Assembly (NCBI GenBank): GCA_028583605.1
Contig: CM053330.1
Coordinates: 19,803,539 to 19,867,538, forward strand
Length of the DNA: 64,000 nt
Reading direction: 5' to 3'
Source: Dastarcus helophoroides
Lineage: Eukaryota; Arthropoda; Insecta; Coleoptera; Bothrideridae
Shown here: piece after piece, positions 42,201-54,200 of the stretch
Position numbering within the stretch: position 1 is the first letter of the stretch
Layout of the letters: each line of letters opens with the position of its first letter
Translations under genes and position numbers: made by a program
The notes under the pieces: model-generated
Database searches by the model: none
Seen by the model: only the letters and a program-made list of their open reading frames with translations
Told to the model about the DNA's origin: nothing

Positions 42201-45200
42201 AAATCATAGATTGTTTTGATAAAAATTAATTACCTTATTATTATTTTTTAATTGATCTTCCTCGTTAATAACAGGCTTTGTTTGTTCTTTCTTTGTGTAC
42301 ATCACATTTCCCGTATCGGTAAACCGTTCAAGCAGTCTTCTAAAAGTAATTTCTTCGGAATGCCTTCTTTCAGGATACTGACTAGCATAAAGCTTACTTG
42401 CTAATATGCAATTCTTTTCACTTTCACCTAACACAAAAATCATATCTACAAGCTCATCTTTACTAAAATTCATTTGAAGACTTATGAAATCAACCAAATT
42501 CTTTTCAGCGAATATTAAATCTCTCATTTAATTTTATGACAAGAACTTTTTTCAACTTTTTTTAACGCACTCTACGTTTTATTTTTATTTTTTTTAGAGT
42601 CTAAGGCATTTTAACATTTATTAGGGTAGTCTTTAGTGGTTTGAATTGGTCGGATGTTTTGTTATTTAGTTATTTATTTGTAGTCCTAAGAGAGTTTGGC
42701 AGTTAACTTAGAAAATAATAATAAGGTAATTAATTTTTATCAAAGCCATCTATGATTTTTTGTCTTGTATCTTAGTGTCCAAAGAGCCATATATAATAAT
42801 CCGACGAATATCTGCTTAACCGTTAAAAATTTCGAAATATTTGTAGGTACAAAAAATGTTCATTTTTTATTTTGTATTTCATAGAAAAAAAGGAAGAAAA
42901 ACTGCTTTATATTTTAGCCAATTTGGCATTAAATTTTGGACACTCTGTACAAGTTAGGCTTAAGATATTTATAGCAAAATAACTAGAGTCTCACTACAGT
43001 ACACATCTAGAGTAGTTTTGATTTTGGGGCGTTGTTGTATTTTTAATGAATTTTTCAAGAAAATGTTGCAAAATATTTTTTTTCTCTTTATTTATTTATT
43101 ACTCTGGAACTATCTAACCAAATTCAACAATATCTTAGGAATACGTAAAGTTGTCAGAAAGGAACCCAAAAATTTAAAAAAATACAGGGCGTTCTATTTA
43201 AAAAAATTCACCCTCAGCGGCTCACACTTTTGGAGATACCCTATACATGTGACTATATTTTCCTGAAATACATTCATTCTTGTACCGAGTTAAGGTCTGC
43301 ATGTGAACGGAATTCCTAACTTCTTTATTATAGGACCTATAGATGCCCGACGCACTGTTGCAGGATCCTGTATATAATATTTTCAATGTCTGTTGCATTA
43401 AGGAATACTCGCTCTTATTATTGCCTAGAATCTGGTAGATGTGATCTTTGCATTAAGAAGTATTCTGAAAAATTGCCTAATCAATACAAGAGAACATATT
43501 TTATTGTAGCGACAGTTATAAGCCCATTCTTTGACCAATTTAAAACTTCACTTGAAGAAAATACACTTGAAAGCCTAAATTTTGATTTGCATTCAATGAT
43601 TATAGCAAATTATTAGAGCCATATAAAGTCTTAAAGTATTATTAACCGGCCATACACGAACGAATCTGATCTGCGGATTTAATGCGTAAAGATATATCTG
43701 TGCACTTGGCTCGTTACACACCAAACATGCTGCTTTCCACTAACGTACATACCTATACCCATATTTTAACGTCCAATTAAATCCATCAGTTAAAAGCTTC
43801 ACGTTAGTGAGCCAATACTCGTCACTTTTCTACGAATTCGATTTAGCTCGCGGTATATTTCCATGCACCCAAGATTTAGCTGTTGTTATCTGGCATTTTT
43901 AAGTGCGAGATGTTAAAGTCCGAACCAATGAAAACCTTAAACAGTTACTAACTGGCAGATATAATCTGTGTAAGATAAAGTCTGCCGATTAGTCTGTGGT
44001 TCGACCTTGTCCATTCACGTAAAGTTACTTCCGCTGATTTGATATGTGTCATATCCAATTCGTCAAGTAATCCGCTGGTGTATGGCCGGCTATTTAATGA
44101 AACATACATTATGCTACATAAACCATAAATCAAAATAGTTAAGTACTATTCAAAATCTATCAGTAAGAATAGTGCAAACTGAAACAAAAATTTTATGGAA
44201 ACATATGATAATATGGGGTAAATTGAAAACGAACTTAAATATTCAAACCAATAACAAAACAACGAGAAGAATATGTATTGAAAATTGTTGATGTGACTTT
44301 TGCAGTATTATCAGGAAATGCCAAAAAAACATGACTTTTCGTCATGAAATGATTATATTTCAGGTAATTTTGCACCAAATCAGTTGTTCCATAGGTACAG
44401 CAGATGAAGGAAAGCTTTTTCTAGAGAATGAGGTCGTTTGCTGCATTTTTGTTTTCAAATTCCAAGTAACTCCAAATCATTGAAAAACGACTGTCAGTCT
44501 GTCTGGCTAGAAGTGGCAATTCTTAACCGATTTCTGCCATTCTTATTTCTACTGATTTCTTCGAATATAACCCTATTAATTTTGAAATTGATTGATTAAA
44601 TAGTTTAAAATTTATTAAAAAAACATAGTCTATTCCAAAGAAAATCAAACTTATAAATTTGAGGTTCTTATAACTTTTATGCCTATTGTAGGTTAGGCTC
44701 GTTTTAAATATAGTGAAGAACAGTAAGTCGTAATTCGCTTCCATTTTCGAGAAGAAAATTTAATGAAAAGTTTTTTTTTTTTTTCATTTCATGCAAACTT
44801 TTTTGTACCCTTTGTTAAAATGATGACGAAATTATGACAAGCGTGTCAAAGCTGACACATCAAAATTATTTATTTCAAAACTGTCATCGCCCAAAAATCA
44901 TTGCTGACAATATGAGTTAGCTGAATGGCTGTTAGAAACTACACAATGATGAATATAGGATATCGAAATAAAATTTACTGTAATAAAATTGCCATGAAAA
45001 CAGAAGCTACACAAATTACTCGATGACTTTCAGCAGAAAATTTTGTCTAAATTTTTACAGTAAGTTCACTAAACAAGATGCTTTATTACCAAACAAAACA
45101 TTTTTATTTACAACCATATTGCAATAATGATGGGGAATATATTTTTTTGAAATACATCTGGTATAAGGTATATTTATGTTATGAATACTTTTGGAGACAA

Positions 45201-48200
45201 AAGTAGATTTTTATTTGTTAAGTTTGAAGACGAACTTTCCGCTTTTCTGTGAAAATTTAACAGTAAACTATAAAGCCAATTTCCGTGATGTGCACTTTTA
45301 GTTTTACCAACGATTTTCTATTTTTTAAGTAGCCATATACAATCTTTATTTTGGTCCCGAATTCTTAAGAGTTTGTAGCGTTTTATTGCACAAAAGACGC
45401 TGTTGATAAATTGGCCCGGTTGTAGTTTCAATATTACAGGTTATTAAGGAATTTTGTAATAAGCCAATAAAGAATATGCAGATGTTTGCTGTCATCATAA
45501 TGCATTTTTAATAAATAATATTTGTGGTAATTTTGTCTATTTTTAGCCCCATTCATAACAAGTGTGTCGTCCCACGCAAGCTATTTATTTTATCAAGGGA
45601 TGCTGTAAGGCAAAATAGATGCGACAAAGTAAGTAAAAATAATCTCGTTTAATTTCAATAATGATAAGCTAATGCTTATAATAAATCTCAATTTTACAGT
45701 CAGAATTAGTCGCTACGTAGCATACTATATTAAAATTTCAGAAAGATATGAATGCGATGAAACTGAGCAGTAGCATCATATTTAAATAACTAGCATCGGA
45801 AAATCAATATGAAGCATGACGTCGCATTTAGTTGTCCCAGTTTTCTTTCACTAAACCAATCGGACTTTGCTCCGTTGATGGATACAACGTTATTTACAAT
45901 ACTCTATTTAATTAAAATTATTTTTGATGCATAGCGTTCCTTTGAATCCAGTCTTAGAAAGATAATGCCAGTAAATTTACATTAAGATCGGTAATAAGTA
46001 TTTGTGACAACGACATACTACTTTCGTTTAAAATTAATAGTAAAACGTTCAAAATTTTCAAATGCGGAAAAAACTCACTTATATGTTTCTTTTAAATTAA
46101 GCAGACATGAATGCAAGCAATCAACTGATTGATTTTGAAAATATTCTGAGACAAAAAAGTGGGGTCAAAAAATTATCAAAATTTGTCACCAAAATATAAC
46201 CATCTGTCATTTTTTCATTACCATCATGTTGTTTTTGTGTTTCATTACTCAAAAACTTAACGCTGCGCGTTACCACTAGTTGATTTTATTTAGTTTTATT
46301 AATATTATCTGTTATCATTTGAAGAATGCTTTACATTTTTTTACAAGAGAATACTAAACCAATATGTGCCCTTATAAACGCTTCGTCTCCCCCGAACCAT
46401 ATTTATGAAAGTCTGATTTTGGAAGCGTGGCAAGAACAATGTCCCAAGGTACAAGACCGGGTTTCATTAATGACAAAGGAATGACAATTTTTTGAATATT
46501 TTTTAAATTACAAATTTTTTCGAAAATTTTACTTAAGCTTTTCGAGTTTATTCATGCATATTTGAATTTAAATTCAACATTTTGTTTGAGAAATTTAAGA
46601 AATAAAGTAAAAATCTGAATTCCAATTCGAAAAATTCGATTTTGTACTAGCAAATTTATTTAATACATTAACAATTTACAACAGTTCAGAAATCAAGAAA
46701 GAAGTGCAAATTCCCAAAAAAAGTAAAATGGTTCTAAAAATAATTCAAATATACTGATTAGTTATTACTATCGTATAGGAACTTCAATTTTCATCTCGAA
46801 ACTTCGAACTATTTTTAGAAAATTTGAATTTAATATTTTTATTTTACCATAGCAACTTCAGAAAAAACATCGAAAATGTGAATTTAAAATGGAAATTTTA
46901 AGTACAATATTAACCATTTTAAATTTAACTCTAAAATTTTGAAAAAATAGAAAATCTAGGATGAATTCGAAATGTATATCGGATTTAACAGGATCATGGT
47001 ACACCCCCTATTTTTTCTTTATTTATGAAGATAAAATTTTTAAATTTGCTAGATTTGATGTATTTTTAAAATGCTAAGTTTCGACATAAAAGTGGTATTC
47101 CTACTGCTGACACTTTCGCTAAAACTTATACAAACCTTTGATTTTTAAAAAGAATAGCCTGTATATTATCACATTTTTGGAATCTGCACAATTTTCCGAA
47201 CACAATACATCTAAAACAAGTGATTTTTACGGTATCGAAAATTTTTTTGATTTCATTTTATTTTTCAACCTACAAGGCCATGACTCATTCTGGTTAATTG
47301 CAATGGACCTTCTGGGTTGAAAAATAAAATGAGACCAAACAAATTTTCGATCCTTTAAAAATCACTTATTTTAGATGTATTGTTTTTAGAAAATTGTGCA
47401 GATTCCAAAAATGTAATAATATCCAGGGTATTCCATTTAAAAATCAAAAGTTTGTATAAGATTTAGCGAAAGTGGCAGCGGTAGGAATGTCATTTTTATT
47501 ACTAAAGCACTGAACTAAACACTGTGGCTTGTGATTAAGTCCAAAGAAGGTTTCACCCCTTTACCACATCGGCAATTAAATAAATAATTACGCGATACGT
47601 ATTTCGCCAGCAGAACTGGCATTTTTAAGCGCACTTTGCATCTTTTGCTAATCTTTTTAAATTAGTGCACTTGAAAATGCCAGTTCTGCTGGCGAAATAC
47701 GTATCGCGTAATTATTTATTTAATTGCCGATGTGGTAAAGGGGTGAAACCTTCTTTGGACTTATGTCATTTTATGTCAAAATTTGCCATTTTATAAGTAT
47801 ATTAAGTCTAGCAAATTCAAAAATTTTATCTTCATAAATAAAGAAAAAATAGGGGTTTACTATGATCCTGTTACACCGATATATGTATATTATTTAAAGT
47901 AAATTTTATTGGATTTTATGTCTTTTTCACGAAATTTCGAGTATTAAATTTGTAATGTAGAATTTTGAATGACTCTTTCCTTAAATTCTTAATTGCTGCA
48001 CAAATTTTAATTTTAAAATTTGCACATTTTTCTGAAAACTCAACTTAAAGTAGAAATAATATTTTGTATTTATGTTACTGAAATTTTCAGTTTAAAATTA
48101 AAATCAAAGTTTGTGTAAAAAATCCAAATGTCTACTGAAGGACATAGCCCATTCTAATTAATTCTAATGCTTCACATTAGCTCTGCAACATAAAATTAAA

Positions 48201-51200
48201 TCGCATCAATAAAAAGTGTTTCAATTTTTTTGCTAATTTAATATAGGTAGTTTTTAATGAAGATGGTTTTTGTATCAAATATTTATTTTCTTAAACAGCA
48301 TGCTGTGATACCAGGAAAACCTACATTTAATGACGAACTGTCTCATATGCTAACTTTTGTATAAAATCAGTAAAACCTAATTCTGTCAAAAGAAAATCGA
48401 ATATTCAGTTTTAATTCATTTTTGTACCGATTCAATAAGTAGGAAATCTATGAAAAACAAATGAAAAAAAAAAGAATTATGTTGTAAATTTTATCAAAAT
48501 AACATAAAACTTGTTTCCTTTATTTCTTACATATATTTTATAAATTGATAAGACAAATCTTGTCCCCAGAAACCAAAGAAGATTAAAGAACAGAATAACA
48601 CTTGCTTTGTTTTTTAATCTTTCTTGGATTCAAGGGAGAAAGTTTGTATATCAGTTTTTGAAAATAACCAAGGACCAGTCCGTTTCACCAAAAATACTCT
48701 TTATATTACATTTAAACTTATTAAATTGGTCCTAAAATTTATTTAAACTGAATTTTTTTTTTGAGTTTCGGTTAATTTCACAGTCAAAGTAAATCTATTG
48801 GTAGGTTCACCCTTAACTGATTATAACGCATCAGTTTTTTACTCGCACCATTTTAAAAAAATAAAGTTTCGATATAAGAATCATTTCTTGTTAACTAAGA
48901 CATGACAAAAATAAAATAAGATCTTTTTTCTTCGACGTGAAGTGATTTTTGCTAGTATTAGGGGAAGGTGGGGTAAACAAGAACGGGGGGTAATCCCGAA
49001 CACAACGACTGTACTTTGTTAGAAATATGACATCTTTTTGCTCAGTTCCATCTCACGAATCATTTCACCTCTTTTACTATATGTACCATAAACGAATATA
49101 TTCAAGTTATAATTTTTTTAAAATTTTTTTACGATGTAATATCTTCATAGCTTAAACTCATATAATTTGGTTTCTATAAGTGTTTCTAATACGAAATTTG
49201 GAGTCATAAATATGTACCTACTATTTAAAGGTCGTATTATGACAAAGTGGCACTCTAACGATAGACTTGTATCGGTATGCTGAGATTTTGACCCAAACTC
49301 GTCCAGTACGCGGAGGTTGACGCTTCGTGCGTCTTTACCCTGCGAAGCAAATATGCCAGGCACATTGCTAACGTGCTAACATTTTGGCAAATATCTCCGT
49401 TATTTATCAACCGATTTTAGAAAAAAATTTTCTTGTTGCATTCAGTATAAAAATATCTACTAATCGAGATATTGCAAGGAGTACTTTGCTATTTGAATTT
49501 TTAAAATTGAGGTTACTAGCTCTTAGGGATGAACGAGTGGGGGGGTTCAGAAATACATGTTTAAGTGGCAATTTAGAAATAAACCTAGACTTATCCCAGT
49601 TTTTTTTTTGAAATTTGTTTGTTCGCGATTTTATAAAATTTATTCGTTACTTCTGGAAGCACGGTATAATGTAAACATCTGGGCTTTTGCATCGCCTAGT
49701 CACAAGATGCGCGTGGCGCGTGGACATACCGGTTTAAGTCTATCGTGTCTCAAAATTGAATATTTCATTTTAATTTTTCACCATAAAGGTCAATAACGAA
49801 CAAACTGGGCTCGGGCAATCTTGAAGCTTAACATTACACAATGAGAGCGTAAAAAGTTTTTAAAAATTTCCAAATTATACATTAACGAGGTAAACAGTAA
49901 AAATAAAAGTCTAGAAATGTAGTAATGAAGAATATTGTATTTTTTGTAATGCAAAATGTAAAATCCCTGTATTCATAGATTGAATCATGTTAATCATGTA
50001 AAAACTGGGCATATGAGGAATATTCGAATGATCAGTCACCATTGGCGGAGAGATACTTCGCTCCGATAATTTCTGTAGGCTAGTTCACCATTACTCCAAC
50101 AACGTCGGGACGTCGCATAAAGCTGAATAGGTGGTGTTTTGTTTTTGCTCTTAAATGAGACAGTTATAAACATATTAAATAAAATTGGTTTTAAATGCTG
50201 AACGATTGAACATTCTGAATAAGCAATGAAAAAGGTGTACTGCACAATTTCTTCGTTGTATTCGAAATCTCCCTTAGAGGTTCATAATTCTCCCAGTTTC
50301 ACCTAATTAATTAAATTAAGGAAAATTCAAGATATATACACCTCTAACTAATGAAGTTGGATTTACTTTTGATATTCTGAATTGAACCTAAACGAGATGT
50401 TTCACTAATACTGATATAATTTTGGTTTTGGTGTCGAAAACTCTTCATTTAATTTTAATTTAAAAACTTTGAAAATTTATCCGTTATATGTTATATTATT
50501 AATATAAACCTTTTCAGCTATAAATGTACTCTAAAGGTGATGAAATATTGATATTTTAGGCGGTAACAATTTACGCATTTCCGAATAAAAGTGGGTCACA
50601 AATTTTAAGAGAATGGCAATGTTTATGTAAACTTCTGTTTATGTGAAAAGAAAACCGCAAGATTAAAACATAAATTATTAATTAGCTTTTTACCCGTAAA
50701 CAAAATGCAATGCTGAGAGTTTACATGCCCTTCTTTACATGAAATTTTTGTAAACAAATCAGAATGCCATCCCTTTTCAATTTGAAAAATTGAACTAAAT
50801 TTTTTTACTGTTTTAAGCAATCACAGATTCCTACTATTAGATTGATAAGACCAAATACTGGAGGACTTTTACATTGTGTTATATGACATTTTTTCAATTC
50901 TATTTAAAGATCCGTTATTGCACGTTTACTCTATTATCAATAAACACGAACAATCCGAGTCTCTGCTATAAAACTAATTAATTCTTATCTTAGTTTGCAA
51001 AAAATCTAATGCAATATAGCAAAAGAGGAGACATTTAACCAAACAATAACACAATTTATCAGTTTTTGAAAATTGTCGTTATTGCCTAAATTGGCCATTG
51101 AAAAAGGATATGAACTTCGTTAATTGATTTTGCATATATGGATATGATTGTATAATTACCTTCCAGGATGCAATTTTTGGCCAATTTTTCAGATTCTTGT

Positions 51201-54200
51201 TTATATTGATTTGAAATTTATTAGAATTAGAACCACATTGATTTTGGAAATGGTTGGTATAATTTAGGCATTGACCATCCTTGCCAATGGTAATTTGTGT
51301 AATATTGATGAGCAAACCGTGACATGCGTGCATAAAGCATAAAGGTGAAACTTCGATTGTATTTAATTGTCTCTAAGCTGTCATCGACTAAGAACAATCC
51401 ACACTGCTGATATACAATAACTCAAATGATTGAAGGAAGGGGAGTTACAAAATGGCTAAAATATGCCGAAATTAAATGTAAATTAAAATGGTACAAAATG
51501 GTCAAATTTCACGCGTTTTACATCGACATTACTATCATTCAAAAAACATTTAAAGGAAACAAATATGAGGAGAAAGATACTTGGTGGCACATGTGGTTTT
51601 CTAAGAAATCGTCGTTTCCTTGATCAAGGTCTTCTAACAGATAATCTTATAGACTTCTAATATACAAAAGGCCACAATAAACCTCAAGGTAAAATGCACA
51701 ATGAACTGTTGGCGTGTAGTTTCACGCAGGCCCTTATTTTTGAAACTAAATTTAAAATTTTGCTCAAAAACTCGCAGTTTAAAGTATAATTTTCAACTTT
51801 TTTCTAGGAAATTGAAATGCAACTTCAAAATCTAAAAAAAGAAGTCTAAATTTAAGCTACAAAATCAATTCGTGAGATGTAATTATATTTTATATTATTT
51901 TCACATTACCAACTACTCCATTTGCCTAATTTGCCAAGTTTTCTTATTACATTTTATTGAGTATCTAAGTAATCTCATTTTTCCCATCTATCAGTTTGTA
52001 CCGGTTTGCCTAATAATATTTAATGTAGGGGAGACTGGGGTGTTATGGATCGCCTTTTTATGTTGGCTAAAAACTAGCAAAAAAATATTTCTTTCTTAAA
52101 ATTTGAAAGCTTGAATTTGTAGTACAACTAATAATCTCTCTTTGGGTCGCAGCAATTTGGTCAAATTATATTAAAATATACAACTTGCAAAAATTGCATT
52201 TTCGCGATTTTGCTAAATGTCGGGGAATTACGGACCACTTTGTAAATCGATTAAAAATGGAAAAATGTAGTAGAAAAACCTTGTTGTTTTTGATTCAGAA
52301 TGGCAGAAGATTAAACATGAAAGAGAAACAAAGTGAAGTGGAGTGATAAATGGAAATGAAAATCAATTCGAAACAAAATTATTATTTTACTAAAAAACTA
52401 TTAGAAATTGCCGAAAATTAATGCTGTGCTGACAAATTGCATGAATAATCACTTATATGCATCAAATACACGAAATTAGCTTGTGAAATGTAAAGAATTG
52501 AGTGATCCATAATTTCCCGACAAAAGTGTCCGTAATTCCCCGAAAGTCATTTTTTACAGTATAGCAGCATATGAGTAACACAGTGCAAACTTAATGCAAA
52601 ACGTTATGTTCCTGTTGAAGACTTAAGGTTCCGCGAATGTTATGAAAATATTAATCTGAGTTGGTTCTCAAAAAGTGTGGTCAAATTAGAGGAAACTCTA
52701 AAGTGAAAAAAAAATTTCGAAGTATCGCATTTATATTTGGGTAATGGTTCGTGTACACAAGTCGAGTTCTGAAGGAAAATGAGCTTCACATAAAGCGAGC
52801 TGACGACAGTTACTTGTAGCTGTCAACTACTATTAGAGAAAAAAGTATGAAGCTGATCCGCAATTTCCCGTGCTCAGAATACCCCAGTCTCCCCTATAAA
52901 TACAAATAAATAATTTAACAAAAACTTATGAATACATTGAGTTTAATATTTAAAAACTGTTTTAACCCTTTCATGCCCAAAATAAATATTTTCGAAAAAA
53001 ATTCAGTCAAAATACAATAATGTTAATTAACACTAACAAACAGATTATGAAAATAAAATTTCTTTGCGGGACCACTGGGTTGTTACCTTGAACAATAGTT
53101 TTATCTAATTATGCTGTATTCTACTCAATTTTCCTCTCATTTTCTTTTTTTTTTCTAAATAAAACCTAGAGAAATTTAAATTCAATTGTTTTCTCAGCGG
53201 AATATTTGCCATTAAATTCTGGACTACTTTGCCTATTTAAGCTTTGTTCAGTCAATATTTGTCATGATATCCAGTAAATAGTTACTTTCAATATTTCTTG
53301 AAACTCAAGAATCAAAAGGCTGCAAAATTTGCTCGTTTTCGAGAAATAATCTTAATGAAATTTGTGAAAGTTATTTATATATAATTATCATCAGTTTATC
53401 AGACACTTGTAGGCACTGCAATTACTAATACATAATATTTTAAGAGGAACTATGTGCCAACTCCGGTAACTGAATGTCTGGTAAACATAATAAAAAAAAG
53501 AAACTACCATCATCCCTTAATGTAATGGCTAAACATTTTGTTATTGAGGGCAACTATTATCTTAGGTCAAGAGAGGGAGCTTGGCTTTAAATAGCCTGAA
53601 AGAAGTCCTTTTAAATCTACTCTAAAATACAATTCTATTCCAGTAATTCACTGTACATATTTAAATCTATCCTAAATTGTTATATGTTAATTTAATAAAC
53701 GTTAAATTTGTATGTTGACATTTTTACTAACATCCAAGTGATTCCGAATCAGCACCGTACAATTTAAAATTAAATCTTAATTTTTAATAAGCTTCCTTGT
53801 ATCTCTAAAAGTTTACGAAATCCCCATACTGTATAATTTAGTGTATGTAGTTTTTAAATGCTATCACAGGATCTCCAGAAATAAATTATTAAAAAGCTGG
53901 TTGCTTTGTGAAACCACCGGGGACGAAATGATTTAAGCGGTAGTTTCCTTTAGCTTGAAATTTCCACGCATTTTCAGCATGATTGTAATGTTTTATGTAA
54001 CACAACTAAAAAGTGCCAAATAAGAAAGTATACTGATTTGAAACTGACTGAATCATTGGTAAAAATGTGCTTCATTAAATTTCATTAATACAATCACTAA
54101 TGGAATAATATTCCCTCACGAGTAGGGGCGTAGAAAAGATTAACTAGTGACATTTTCCTATTGTGTTCATGTAATTATTGAACGCTGGATAATAAACTTA

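Noticed and set aside
43018..43266. 82-codon ORF in the right arm of FB-5
   Set aside because: Runs through inverted-repeat DNA and the extra 300-bp segment; no protein similarity seen.
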